A stretch of 64,000 bases of DNA from Candidatus Omnitrophota bacterium. Its GTDB lineage: Bacteria; Ratteibacteria; UBA8468; B48-G9; DTJG01. The notes beneath the pieces are model-generated. The model saw only the letters and a list, made by a program, of their open reading frames with translations. It made no database searches and was not told where the DNA came from. Every line of letters starts with the position of its first letter. Within the stretch, counting starts at the first letter, position 1. Made by a program: the position numbers and the translations under genes. Shown here piece after piece: positions 27,456 to 36,478 of this stretch. The stretch lies in contig JAMWBU010000007.1 of NCBI GenBank assembly GCA_023819255.1, forward strand, positions 1 through 64,000. Reading direction: 5' to 3'.

Positions 27456-28349
27456 ATGTATCACACTGGATTTGCGGACGAAGCAGCGCCTGATATCGAT
27501 GGGCAGATTCGCGTGACAAAAGAGCTTGGTTGGAAATATATTGAGGCAAGAAGCATAGACGGCACGAACCTGACGATGATTGATGACAGAAAATTTGATG
27601 AGGTTGTTGAAAAACTTGAAGAAGCAGGCATTAAAATAAATTGTTTTGGAAGCGGTGTAGCAAACTGGGCTCAAAAGATCACAGAGCCGCCTGATAAAAG
27701 TTATGAGGAAATGAGAAGGGCGATACCCCGGATGAAAAGGCTTGGAACAAAGATGATAAGGATTATGAGTTTTGCAATTCCGCCAGAAGTTCTTGATAAA
27801 GACTGGTCACAGGAAGTAATTAAAAGAATTAAAACAATAGTTAAAATGGCAGAAGATGCCGGAGTACTGTGCGTGCACGAGAATTGTTCTGGATGGGGCT
27901 CCCTATCCTGGGAACATACTTTGAGACTGCTTGACGCTGTTAATTCTCCGGCCCTGAAGCTTGTTTATGACACAGGAAATCCTTTGTTTCATCATGATGT
28001 GAGGGGCGAAAAACCTTATAAGATGCAGGACCCATGGGAATTTTACACTCACGTAAGGGATTATGTTGTCTATGTTCATATAAAGGATGGCTATGTGAAA
28101 GAAGATGGAAAGCATGTTTGCACATTTCCCGGAGAAGGAAACGGTAAAGTGAAAGAAGTTCTCACTGACCTTTTTTCACGGGGGTATGACGGTGGTATAT
28201 CAATTGAGCCGCACATGGCTGTTGTTTACCATGATCCAAGCATTAAGTCGGACGCAGAAGCAAGGTACAGAAACTACATCGAGTATGGAAGAAGAATAGA
28301 AAGACTTGTTTCAGAAATAAAAGAGCAATTGAAAAAGGAGAATAAATGA
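27456..28349 (+). CDS. Sugar phosphate isomerase/epimerase-like TIM-barrel protein
   Basis: The 297-residue protein is a xylose-isomerase-like TIM barrel. Candidate ligands are the glutamate in 'CVHENCSGWG', the aspartate in 'LVYDTGNPLFHHD', the histidine in 'VVYVHIKDG' and the glutamate in 'GISIEPHM'. GGAGGAG precedes the ATG, and the stop overlaps the next start as ATGA. The coupling to an exported DUF4838 protein suggests both serve the same carbohydrate pathway. Confidence 0.87.
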   Translation: MYHTGFADEAAPDIDGQIRVTKELGWKYIEARSIDGTNLTMIDDRKFDEVVEKLEEAGIKINCFGSGVANWAQKITEPPDKSYEEMRRAIPRMKRLGTKMIRIMSFAIPPEVLDKDWSQEVIKRIKTIVKMAEDAGVLCVHENCSGWGSLSWEHTLRLLDAVNSPALKLVYDTGNPLFHHDVRGEKPYKMQDPWEFYTHVRDYVVYVHIKDGYVKEDGKHVCTFPGEGNGKVKEVLTDLFSRGYDGGISIEPHMAVVYHDPSIKSDAEARYRNYIEYGRRIERLVSEIKEQLKKENK

Positions 28350-30604
28350 AACTGTTTGCGCTGACTTTATTGTTGATTTTATTGTCCGTGCCGGTATGGA
28401 GTGCTAAACAGATTCTTCTTGTTGAAAACGGGAACGCAAAATCCGTCATTTTAATTCCTTCTAATCCGCATGAGGATGAAAAGCTTGCCGCCAAAGAACT
28501 GGTTGACCACATTGAAAAAATGAGTGGATGCAGAATTGATGTGGTTCAGGAAATACCTGGTAAGGGATGGGATATTAATCCTGCTTTGAATAAGAAAGGT
28601 TTGTGCTATGTTTTTCTTGGAACTTCTGGAATGACTCAGGAGATGGAAAAAGCTATTCGTTTTTCAGGCAATGATCCAGCGTCCTTTATGATAAAGGCAG
28701 AAGCAAACCCGCAGGCAGTAAATTATATAAGGATTGCAGGCTTATCACCAGAAGGCACTTTGTTTGGAATTTATGAACTGCTTGAACAGATAGGAGTTCG
28801 ATGGTACATTCCAGGCGATCTAGGCACAGTCATACCAGAGAAAAAGACAGTTGCTGTCAGTGAGCAAGCCACAATTCAGGTTCCTTCTTTCGGCGCCAGA
28901 CATCTTCAGATGACAGCAGATAAGACCTGGTACAGAAGGATGCGTCTTGGCGGACCATATTTTCCTTCCGCTCATGGAATAAACATTGGAAAAGCCGATA
29001 TAAATAAAGAGCCAGACCTTTTTGCTCTTGTTGATGGTAAGAGGCAGCAGAGTCAGCTGTGTATTTCAAACCCTGAGGTACTGAAAAGGGCGATAGCAGA
29101 GACCAAAAATTATTTCAGGAAAAATCCGTCTGCGATATGGATCGGAATGGGTCCGAATGACGGAGGTGGGTTTTGCGAGTGCGAAAACTGCCGGGCTCTT
29201 GATGCTGGCGATTTTGACAGTTTTGAACACATGGTATCAATGACCGATAGATACATTTGGTTTTTCAATAAGGTCCTTGAAGGAATTCAGGATGAATTTC
29301 CTGATAAAAAAATTGGTTTTTATTGTTACAGCGCATATATGAAACCACCTGTGAAGGTAAAACCAGACCCAAGGATTGTGCTTGCTTTCGCGCCAATAAA
29401 TTTGTGCAGGATACATGGAATGTCAAACCCAGTGTGCCCGGAAAGGAGTTATTACAAAAAAATTATGGAAGCATGGGGAAAATTGTTGCCAGAGACATAC
29501 GAAAGGGGATATTTTTTCAACCTTGCTGACCCTGGCTTTCCATTCAGCAAGGTGCATGCGATAAGGGATGAGATCCCTGTTGCAAAAGAATTTGGAATTA
29601 AAGGATGGAGGGTTGAGACTTTTCCACACTGGGCAAGTATGACTCCCACAATCTACATTGCCACAAAACTTTTCTGGAATCATAAAGCAGATGTTGACGC
29701 GTTAATTAGAGATTTTGCGGTGAATTTTTTTGGTCCAGCGTCTGGAGAAATGGAGAAATATATTATTTTGATGGACCGGGCATTGAGAGATGCGGATTTT
29801 CATACAGGATGCTCTTATGACCTTCCATTCATTTATAATCCTTCTGTCATGCAAACCGGCCAGCAGTATCTGAAAAAAGCAGAAGCGCTTGTGAAAAATA
29901 CAAAATATGCTGAAAGGGTTGCGATTTTCAGGTTATCCTATGATTACCTTGCATCATTTTTATCGATGTTGGAAAACAGAAATAGATTTGATTTTCTTGC
30001 TGCAAAAAAAGACCTTGAAAATCTTCAGGAAATTCAAAAGAAGGCGTTTCAATACGAGCCAAAGATGTTTTATGAAAAAGCCGCGACTTCTTATATGAAG
30101 AGATTCTTCTCTCCCTGTATTGAGCAGGGATATGAGAGAACCACAGGGAAAAATGTTTTCATCGCAGGCCTGCCGGATGAAATGGATTTCCAGATTGACC
30201 CCGCTGGTGTCGGAGAAGATCTTGGTTATTTTAGGGCGGGGAAAATTGGCGGGAACTGGTTGAAGATAAAAACAAAAACCCTTTCCTGGAGCGATCAGGG
30301 GTTGAGATATTACAAAGGTGATGCCTGGTACAGAAGTTCTGTGATGATACCTGAAAAATTCAAGGGTAAGAAGATCTTTATATGGTTTGGTGGGGTCGAT
30401 GAACTTGCAAAGGTATGGATTAATGGTAATCTTGTGGGCACAAGCCATGGAAGAGCATTTGTACCCTTTGAGTTTGAAATCACTGATTTTGTTCAGTTCG
30501 GAAAAGAAAATTTTATAGCAGTAAAAATTACCAACCAGGAATTGAATGAACTTGGAACAGGCGGTATTACTGCGCCTGTGATGTTATACGCTCAGGAAAA
30601 TTGA
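28346..30604 (+). CDS. Exported DUF4838 glycoside-hydrolase-like protein
   Basis: The 752 residues begin with a signal peptide ('LFALTLLLILLSVPVWSA'). An N-terminal GH20/GH67-type accessory domain follows (about 25-180; 'ELLEQIGVRWYIPGDLG'). The DUF4838 barrel (about 190-470) carries the typical 'GPNDGGGFCECENCRALD'. The C-terminus (about 620-750) is a galactose-binding-like beta sandwich ('WFGGVDELAKVWINGNLVG'). DUF4838 proteins resemble alpha-glucuronidase and hexosaminidase barrels, but their activity is not settled. Export implies action on extracellular or periplasmic glycans. Confidence 0.82.
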   Translation: MKLFALTLLLILLSVPVWSAKQILLVENGNAKSVILIPSNPHEDEKLAAKELVDHIEKMSGCRIDVVQEIPGKGWDINPALNKKGLCYVFLGTSGMTQEMEKAIRFSGNDPASFMIKAEANPQAVNYIRIAGLSPEGTLFGIYELLEQIGVRWYIPGDLGTVIPEKKTVAVSEQATIQVPSFGARHLQMTADKTWYRRMRLGGPYFPSAHGINIGKADINKEPDLFALVDGKRQQSQLCISNPEVLKRAIAETKNYFRKNPSAIWIGMGPNDGGGFCECENCRALDAGDFDSFEHMVSMTDRYIWFFNKVLEGIQDEFPDKKIGFYCYSAYMKPPVKVKPDPRIVLAFAPINLCRIHGMSNPVCPERSYYKKIMEAWGKLLPETYERGYFFNLADPGFPFSKVHAIRDEIPVAKEFGIKGWRVETFPHWASMTPTIYIATKLFWNHKADVDALIRDFAVNFFGPASGEMEKYIILMDRALRDADFHTGCSYDLPFIYNPSVMQTGQQYLKKAEALVKNTKYAERVAIFRLSYDYLASFLSMLENRNRFDFLAAKKDLENLQEIQKKAFQYEPKMFYEKAATSYMKRFFSPCIEQGYERTTGKNVFIAGLPDEMDFQIDPAGVGEDLGYFRAGKIGGNWLKIKTKTLSWSDQGLRYYKGDAWYRSSVMIPEKFKGKKIFIWFGGVDELAKVWINGNLVGTSHGRAFVPFEFEITDFVQFGKENFIAVKITNQELNELGTGGITAPVMLYAQEN

Positions 30605-30646
30605 GATAGAATAGAAATAGAAATGTTTTTCAGCAAGGATGTGCAT

Positions 30647-31432
30647 ATGAAAAGAATGATTTTAATAACTGCAGCTTTTGTATTGTTTATAGGATGCAGT
30701 TGGAATGCTTTTGCCGCAAGAGAGCTCTATTTTGAAATTCAGAAAGACGATGTTTTGATTGCGACAGAGGGCGCGCTTTATGATGTTTCATCCACTGGAA
30801 TTCATTCAGCCGGCTATATGATGTATTTTGCGGCAAAGGACTTTACCGCAAACAAAGACCTTACTGTCAAAAAACTCAAAGAGGCAAAAGTTGTAGTGAA
30901 CAAACCAGACAGAAAAGTCGTCAGGGCAGTGTTTGTTATGGAAAATCAGAAAGGTGAAATAGACAATGATTATGAGCACATAGTTTTTCTCGAAACAAGA
31001 AAAGGACAGCCATTTCTTGCTGTTGATTCACGGTTTGTTTACCTTGGAGAAGGAACCCATGTCTGTGGAATTAACTGGGGGCTTGAAGGCAATTCTGAAG
31101 CCAATAGATTCAAATACTATGCCTATCCAAAAGAAGGCAAGGTTATGAATTATAAACTTGGTCCACTGAAAAGTACTCAAAGTAATAAGATTGGTGTGGT
31201 TAACTGGTTGTATGCACATGACGGTAAAGGTGAAGGAGCAGGGCTGATATGCGCGGGTTTGCTTGGCAAGGGAGAGGATTTTATTTTCATTAATTCGGTT
31301 CCCCAGAAGAAGCAATTAAAAAAAGGTGATTACATTGAGGTATTTTTCATCACAATGCCCATATCAAAGAATTTCAAAATCCTGCAGGAAATCTATGATG
31401 AGATAAAAACAGTAAAGTGGGCATACGAATAA
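30647..31432 (+). CDS. Exported protein of unknown function
   Basis: This 261-residue protein has a signal peptide ('MILITAAFVLFIGCSWNAFA') with a probable peptidase I site after 'NAFA'; the internal 'FIGC' is a poor lipobox. The mature part is beta-rich, with no motif I recognise. ATG 30647 is supported by AAGGA seven bases upstream; the reading to 30623 adds a hydrophilic extension before the signal peptide. It follows the DUF4838 gene by 42 bases, so a shared role in glycan processing is possible. Confidence 0.65.
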   Translation: MKRMILITAAFVLFIGCSWNAFAARELYFEIQKDDVLIATEGALYDVSSTGIHSAGYMMYFAAKDFTANKDLTVKKLKEAKVVVNKPDRKVVRAVFVMENQKGEIDNDYEHIVFLETRKGQPFLAVDSRFVYLGEGTHVCGINWGLEGNSEANRFKYYAYPKEGKVMNYKLGPLKSTQSNKIGVVNWLYAHDGKGEGAGLICAGLLGKGEDFIFINSVPQKKQLKKGDYIEVFFITMPISKNFKILQEIYDEIKTVKWAYE

Positions 31433-31460
31433 TTTTACAATTAACCTTCAGGAGGCGATT

Positions 31461-31997
31461 ATGGGTATCCTGAATGAAGAAGAAAAGGCGAAAATTATTG
31501 AAGAAGAAGAGATAAGGGCATCCGTGAGAAGAAAGTACGAGCAAAAATCATCAGGAGCAGCGGCTGTGCTTTCGGTTCTTTGTCCGGGACTGGGTCAGGT
31601 GTACAATGGCCAGTTTGGAAAGGGCGCTATGTTTTTTATCACGGTCGTGGTGGGACTGGTTCTTTTTGTCTGGGGTCTGGTGGCAACCATTAAAGAAGTG
31701 AGAGCATTTGCGGGCGGCTACCGGATGAGTACTGTTTCTGAAGGAATGAGCATTTCTTCAGAGGAACCTGTGCCGCTTACTGAGGAAGGGGTTGTTATGG
31801 AGGAAGTTGAAAAAGAACAGAAGGCAAAGGAGGAAGGCAAGCAAACAGAAAAAGAAACAATTTCAAAATATATTCCGAAGAAATTTGTTGCGATGACTTT
31901 GGTAGGGCTTATTTTAATGGTCGGTGGCGCTGGCATCGCGGTAAAGGACGCGATAAAAACAGCAAAAAGATTCAATCAGGCCGGATTGAAGGCATAA
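31461..31997 (+). CDS. Small TM2-like membrane protein
   Basis: The 178-residue protein has two helices near the N-terminus. The first part reads 'VLCPGLGQVYNGQFGKGAMFF', a pattern typical of TM2/DUF5683-like proteins (PGLGQxYNGQxxKG), followed by 'VVGLVLFVWGLV'. A charged linker rich in E and K comes next, and a C-terminal helix ('VAMTLVGLILMVGGAGIAV'). The function of the family is unknown. GGAGG lies before the ATG. It is the last plus-strand gene before convergent transcription. Confidence 0.7.
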   Translation: MGILNEEEKAKIIEEEEIRASVRRKYEQKSSGAAAVLSVLCPGLGQVYNGQFGKGAMFFITVVVGLVLFVWGLVATIKEVRAFAGGYRMSTVSEGMSISSEEPVPLTEEGVVMEEVEKEQKAKEEGKQTEKETISKYIPKKFVAMTLVGLILMVGGAGIAVKDAIKTAKRFNQAGLKA

Positions 31998-31999
31998 AT

Positions 32000-32770
32000 T
32001 TATTTTTGTTCTATTGCCCTGCGACACATCTTGACTCTTTCACTGGCGCCAGAGATAAGAAAAGAAACATCAGAACCCGATGTCATCAAAAGAGCGCCCT
32101 GGCTTACCCTCAAGGCGAAATCTTCAGGTGTCGCTGCCGGCATACCCCAGGGTTTTCCATATTTATTGGCTGCCTGAATAACCCTGTCTATGCATTTTTG
32201 TACATCAGGATGTTTGAAATTTCCCCTGTGCCCCATTGAAAAGGATAAATCCGCGTATCCTATCCATATTGCGTCAACAGGAAGCTGGACGATTTCTTCA
32301 ATTTCATCTACGGCTGATGCCTGTTCAATCTGGCATATCAAAAGGATTTCTTTGTTGGCTCTTTCCTCATATTCCTGTTTGAACGCCCAGAAGTCAGTTG
32401 CCCTTACAGGACTGTATCCTCGATTTCCAATCGGCGGATATTTTGAATATAAAATGGCTTTTTTCACATCGTTTGCGTTTTCAATCATCGGCACCATTAT
32501 TCCGCCAGCGCCGGCATCGAGTACCCATTTAATATGAGATGGGTCGTTTCCTCTTACGCGGACTATCGGGGTTGTTTGCGTATTTTTTAGAGAATAGATT
32601 ATTGTCTGAATCTGTGTTTCTGTGAAAGGGTGGTGTTCATTGTCTATCAGAAGCCAGTCATAGCCAGCGTTTGCCATAATGATTGCAACGCCCGGATCTC
32701 CAAGACATATCCATCCGCCAAGAGAAGGCCTTTTTTCCTGAATAAGTTTGAACAATCTGTTTTCTTTCAC
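32000..32770 (-). CDS. HpcH/HpaI family aldolase
   Basis: The product (256 residues from GTG 32770) is a class II pyruvate-type aldolase: 'GGWICLGDP', 'WLLIDNEHHPF', 'PIVRVRGNDPSHIKWVLDAGAGGIMVPMIENA', 'GNRGYSPVRA', 'ICQIEQASAVDEIEEI' and 'IGYADLSFSMG'. Glutamate and aspartate in the last two motifs bind the metal. Such enzymes cleave 2-keto-3-deoxy sugar acids or 4-hydroxy-2-oxoheptanedioate to pyruvate and an aldehyde. The start is uncertain: GTG 32770 fits the family, while an ATG at 32824 adds 18 non-conserved residues. It is divergent from the UroD-like gene. Confidence 0.85.
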   Translation of the reverse strand: MKENRLFKLIQEKRPSLGGWICLGDPGVAIIMANAGYDWLLIDNEHHPFTETQIQTIIYSLKNTQTTPIVRVRGNDPSHIKWVLDAGAGGIMVPMIENANDVKKAILYSKYPPIGNRGYSPVRATDFWAFKQEYEERANKEILLICQIEQASAVDEIEEIVQLPVDAIWIGYADLSFSMGHRGNFKHPDVQKCIDRVIQAANKYGKPWGMPAATPEDFALRVSQGALLMTSGSDVSFLISGASERVKMCRRAIEQK

Positions 32771-32813
32771 GGCGGTTTTTATATTACCATATAACACAAA
32801 ACAGGCAAACAAT

Positions 32814-32842
32814 CTTGAAAACAAAAATTTCTATGGTAATCT
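32814..32842 (+). promoter_or_regulatory. Possible promoter abutting the UroD-like gene
   Basis: TTGAAA (32814-32819) is 17 bases from TAATCT (32837-32842), which keeps the important T1, A2 and T6 of the -10 box. The start site would fall at about 32850, next to ATG 32851, and no Shine-Dalgarno sequence exists. Confidence 0.4.
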
Positions 32843-32850
32843 AATAATCC

Positions 32851-33864
32851 ATGAGACCAAAAGATGACAAAAAATGGATAGAGACAGTGATTAATCACAA
32901 AGAGATGCCTGTGCCGTACAACTTTATGTTTTCTCCAGTTTCGCTAAAAATCGCAGAGCAAAGATACGGAAGTCCGATTGGAGACGCTATTTGTCTGCCA
33001 TTAAGAATGAGTTCGCCAAAATCAATTAAACCCCTGTATGCATCTTGTGAGATTTTTGGTCCCACAGCAGTTGATGAATTCGGCGTTGTGTGGTCAACAA
33101 ACGAAATAGACAGAGGTTCCCCTGAAGGTCCTGTTCTTAAACAACCTGTTCTATCAGGATACAGATTCCCAGAGCCAGGCCTTCCATACAGGTTTGAAGA
33201 TATTGAGATATGGTGTAAACAGCAGAAAGACCACTACAGAATCATATGGGCTGGTGACCTCTGGGAAAGAGCGACCTTTATGAGGGGTATGGAAAATTTG
33301 CTTACCGATATCATACTGAATCCTGACTTTGTGATGGATCTTTTGAGGGGAATTGCTGATTATGTTTTAGGAACAATGGAAATTCTTTTTGAAAGGTTTG
33401 AATTTGAAGCAATAGCGATCAGCGATGATTATGGAACTCAAAAGGATATGCTTATCTCGCCTTCTTTGTGGAGAAAATTCATAAAGCCATTGCTAAAAGA
33501 AATATTTGAATATGGCCAGAAAAAAGAGAAAAGGATTTTTCTGCATTCCTGCGGCAACATTAGCGCAATTATAGCGGACCTGATTGAACTTGGTCTTGAT
33601 ATTCTTCATCCCATTCAGCCAGAGGCGATGGATATATTTTACATTAAAAAGGAATTCGGGATGGATTTGTGCTTTTGCGGCGGGATAAGAACTCAGGATC
33701 TTCTTGTTACTGGAACACCTGAGGAAGTCAGAAACGAAGTAAAGCATCTGAAAGAGACAATGGGCAAAGGCGGTGGATATATTCTTGAACCAGGAATCAC
33801 GATCCAGGCAGATGTAAAGCCTGAAAATTTATATGCTATGATTGACGAAGCAATGAATCTGTGA
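32851..33864 (+). CDS. Uroporphyrinogen decarboxylase-family (methyltransferase-like) protein
   Basis: The 337-residue protein matches the UroD/MtaA superfamily. The zinc-binding residues of corrinoid methyltransferases appear as 'LHSCGNISAIIADLIELG' and the cysteine in 'LCFCGGIRTQDLL'; 'GGYILEPGITIQADVKPENLYAM' closes the barrel. Classical HemE motifs are not evident. Related genes sit in sugar-catabolism clusters of PVC bacteria, possibly for O-demethylation, which is inference. It resembles the partial gene at the window start. Confidence 0.82.
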   Translation: MRPKDDKKWIETVINHKEMPVPYNFMFSPVSLKIAEQRYGSPIGDAICLPLRMSSPKSIKPLYASCEIFGPTAVDEFGVVWSTNEIDRGSPEGPVLKQPVLSGYRFPEPGLPYRFEDIEIWCKQQKDHYRIIWAGDLWERATFMRGMENLLTDIILNPDFVMDLLRGIADYVLGTMEILFERFEFEAIAISDDYGTQKDMLISPSLWRKFIKPLLKEIFEYGQKKEKRIFLHSCGNISAIIADLIELGLDILHPIQPEAMDIFYIKKEFGMDLCFCGGIRTQDLLVTGTPEEVRNEVKHLKETMGKGGGYILEPGITIQADVKPENLYAMIDEAMNL

Positions 33865-33902
33865 GAGTGAAGTTTGTTCTTCAATCAAACCGTTTAAGAT
33901 GA

Positions 33903-34121
33903 AAATACTGGCAAAAAGAGATGTCAATTATGGCTCAACATAACCATATTAAAAAAATCGCCAGAGAAGAAAAAGTTGGACTTGTTGATGTGTTTTTTGC
34001 TTTTGAAAGAGCGGTAATTTCAGGACTTCCTTTTGAAGAATTGATGTCGTGGATTAATCATCCTTCGCGTATGGGTCATGAGGTTATCGCGAATGAAATA
34101 ATTTCATGGTTTCCTTTTTAG
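33903..34121 (+). pseudogene. Remnant of an SGNH/GDSL hydrolase (C-terminal part only)
   Basis: The open part encodes a stretch like the end of an SGNH hydrolase: 'IKKIAREEKVGLVDVFFAFER' and 'MSWINHPSRMGHEVIANEI', the latter being block V with N-H in place of the D-x-x-H dyad. Similarity seems to continue upstream of the first ATG (33921) to an in-frame TGA at 33900, and blocks I to III (GDS, G, GxND) are missing because the UroD-like gene ends at 33864. I read it as a truncated relic. A short functional protein is possible but unlikely. Confidence 0.55.
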
Positions 34122-34146
34122 TTTTTTTCTGACAGGGAGACAAAAA

Positions 34147-35799
34147 ATGATATTCAGCGAAAAAAATAAACTTCCACTCTGGAGAAGAGAAATTTCAATC
34201 CCTGCAATCAAAAACAGATTTTTCCATATTGATCTTAAAGGGCCAAAAATTCCATTTAATGTTTTTTCTTCGCTCCTCCAGCAGATTGCGAGGTGGGGAA
34301 TTAACGGGGTGGTTGTGGAATATGAACACAGGATTCCATATCTTGTGCTATCAGAGCAATTCCCGCGGCACCAGCGATACACAGAGTCACAGATAAAATT
34401 TCTTTTAGAGGAGGCCAAATCTCTTGGAATTGAGTGGGTTCCTCTTGTTCAGACATTCGGGCATGTTGAATATCTTTCAAGATTGAAGACAACAGAAAAC
34501 CTTTTTGAAAACCCGAAGTATCCTTCTCAACTGTGTCCATCAAACAGTTATGTTAGAAAATACATTGAGGAATTAATTGATTATGTCTGTTATCTCCACC
34601 CGGAATCTAAATACATTCATATCGGTCAGGATGAAACGCGTCAGCTTGGTCTGTGCGATGTCTGTTCGAAAAGAATGAAAAAAATTGGCGGAAAAATTGA
34701 GTTATATCTTGAACATTTTATGTTTGTCTGTGATCAGGTTTTCAAACGCGGCAGGATTCCTGTGGCATGGGCTGATATGTTAATTGGAAATGGCAGGTTT
34801 GACCTTATCAGGAAGATTGATAAAAGGGTTGTTCTTATTCCGTGGGACTATTCTTCCATTGGAAAAACCTCAAAATTTGTAATCTACAAAGGATTCAGAC
34901 CTTCAAAAAAACAATTTTATAACAGATACACAGATCCAGAACCGATTCTGGATTTTCCAGATTCAGGCAAATTTTTTGAAGATCTTGGCAGTAAAGAAAT
35001 TAAAAATATCGTTATGGATGAAGAGTCAGGATATCCAGTCAGCTTTGCGCAGGTCAGATTGCTTGCAAAAACAAAAAGACCCTTGTGGGCAGCCAGTGGC
35101 CTTTATATGAGCGCGGATATGCAACTTCATGCGAATTTTGTAAGGGGTGTATTGAATCCGTTAGGTATGTGCGATATCCTCATTTCACTTGGTGGGGAAG
35201 GTGTATTAGGAACGCTCTGGGCAAGGGGCCATTCTTTTGCGCCAGTAAACGCTCCCTGGACAACCGTTCTTTATAATCTTGTGCAATTTGCAAGGGTTTC
35301 TTATAGCGGAGAAACTAAACCCGAGCATTTCAGAAAGAATGCTCGAGAAATCGCCCGTGAACTTGATATGCCGGAAATTTATGCTGGATGCTGGACTTTT
35401 GATGACATCTGCTGGATTATTTCTTCTGCTTCTTCGCGCGGCAAAACAACAACCATAGCAAATGTTATTGACATACTTGAAAAAGAGAATGTTTCCGGAT
35501 GTTTCGGAGAAGGTCTTGCATTGTGTCTTAAAGCAGAGTATTTACAGTCAATGGTCAGGTCTGTCATTGATGAGGCAAGGTGGTGGTATTCAACAAGAAA
35601 TGAAATGCCATCAGATTTGAAAAATGGAATGAAAAGCAGATTTCTTGATGCGTCTAAAGAATCAGAAAAATTAAAAAGACATTTGCAGGACTATTATCTG
35701 AAATGGATCGGGGATAAAGAGTCCTTTTCTCTCTGGTGGGATAATCTTTTCAATCTTGATATGCTACTGGCGAAAGATGTTATGAAAATGTTCAGATAA
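34147..35799 (+). CDS. GH20-like beta-N-acetylhexosaminidase-family protein
   Basis: The 550-residue protein has a TIM barrel in which 'YIHIGQDET' carries the D162-E163 pair that in GH20 assists substrate-aided catalysis (usual motif HxGGDE). Other features are 'HRIPYLVLSEQFPRHQRYT', 'WVPLVQTFGHVEYL' and 'PVAWADMLI'. No signal peptide is seen, so it is probably cytoplasmic. Members release terminal GlcNAc, GalNAc or related sugars. GGGAG precedes the ATG. Confidence 0.78.
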   Translation: MIFSEKNKLPLWRREISIPAIKNRFFHIDLKGPKIPFNVFSSLLQQIARWGINGVVVEYEHRIPYLVLSEQFPRHQRYTESQIKFLLEEAKSLGIEWVPLVQTFGHVEYLSRLKTTENLFENPKYPSQLCPSNSYVRKYIEELIDYVCYLHPESKYIHIGQDETRQLGLCDVCSKRMKKIGGKIELYLEHFMFVCDQVFKRGRIPVAWADMLIGNGRFDLIRKIDKRVVLIPWDYSSIGKTSKFVIYKGFRPSKKQFYNRYTDPEPILDFPDSGKFFEDLGSKEIKNIVMDEESGYPVSFAQVRLLAKTKRPLWAASGLYMSADMQLHANFVRGVLNPLGMCDILISLGGEGVLGTLWARGHSFAPVNAPWTTVLYNLVQFARVSYSGETKPEHFRKNAREIARELDMPEIYAGCWTFDDICWIISSASSRGKTTTIANVIDILEKENVSGCFGEGLALCLKAEYLQSMVRSVIDEARWWYSTRNEMPSDLKNGMKSRFLDASKESEKLKRHLQDYYLKWIGDKESFSLWWDNLFNLDMLLAKDVMKMFR

Positions 35800-35800
35800 T

Positions 35801-36478
35801 TCAATCAGAAGAGTTTTCCCAGTAAGGTCTGCTTGTAAAAACATGATAATCTTTATAAGCTAAATTTAATACCTTTTGTTTAAAATTGTAATAATGCCAG
35901 AAGCATCTTACTATTGGCAATGTGTCAGAAAGACCCTGGAAACTTGCCTGCCACAGTTTTGCTTCTTTCCACGAAACGCTTCCATCCCTGTTTGTGTCTG
36001 CCTGGTTCAGGTCAGTGTCAGTGTAAGTGCCGTTTGCGTATCCCTGCATAAACCACTCACATTCACAGGGGCTGAATTCATATGTATAGCTGCAGGCGGT
36101 CACATTCGGGTTTCTGTAAGCAAATTCAGCCGCGTAGGGCGGGCTGTATCCAGGTATCTGGCTGGGTGGTATGTCGTTGCATCTTGGAAACTGAGCGTTT
36201 CCGTGTCCTGATGAGCCCCTGTATCTGTCTGTAAGGCATATAAAAATTTTGTCTGTTTGCAAATAAGAAGGCACCATTGTGGAAAGCCATGTCGGATAAT
36301 CGTCATAATCCTGATAATATATTTCTATCGCTATTCCTATCTGGTGGAAATTATTTATGCAGTTTGCCTGTCTCCCTTTTTCCCTGGCTGTTGAAAGGGA
36401 CGGCATAATCTGGCCTGCGAGCATGCTTATTATGGCTATTACAACGAGCAATTCAATCAGAGTGAATCCTCGTTTCAT
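35801..36478 (-). CDS. Type II secretion/type IV pilus-like prepilin with EF-hand loop
   Basis: The 225-residue protein starts 'MKRGFTLIELLVVIAIISMLAG', a prepilin leader with cleavage after glycine 4 and the conserved E5 of the mature form. 'STAREKGRQANCINNFHQIGIAI' is typical of planctomycete- and lentisphaera-like pseudopilins (DUF1559-type or GspG-like). Near residue 160-175, 'DTNRDGSVSWKE' is a complete 12-residue EF-hand loop, suggesting bound calcium. The start overlaps the upstream HEAT-repeat gene as ATGA. Confidence 0.85.
   Translation of the reverse strand: MKRGFTLIELLVVIAIISMLAGQIMPSLSTAREKGRQANCINNFHQIGIAIEIYYQDYDDYPTWLSTMVPSYLQTDKIFICLTDRYRGSSGHGNAQFPRCNDIPPSQIPGYSPPYAAEFAYRNPNVTACSYTYEFSPCECEWFMQGYANGTYTDTDLNQADTNRDGSVSWKEAKLWQASFQGLSDTLPIVRCFWHYYNFKQKVLNLAYKDYHVFTSRPYWENSSD

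Noticed and set aside
29960-30448. 162-codon minus-strand frame opposite the DUF4838 gene
   Set aside because: It is fully antisense to a well-supported gene and shows no domain, signal peptide or ribosome site.
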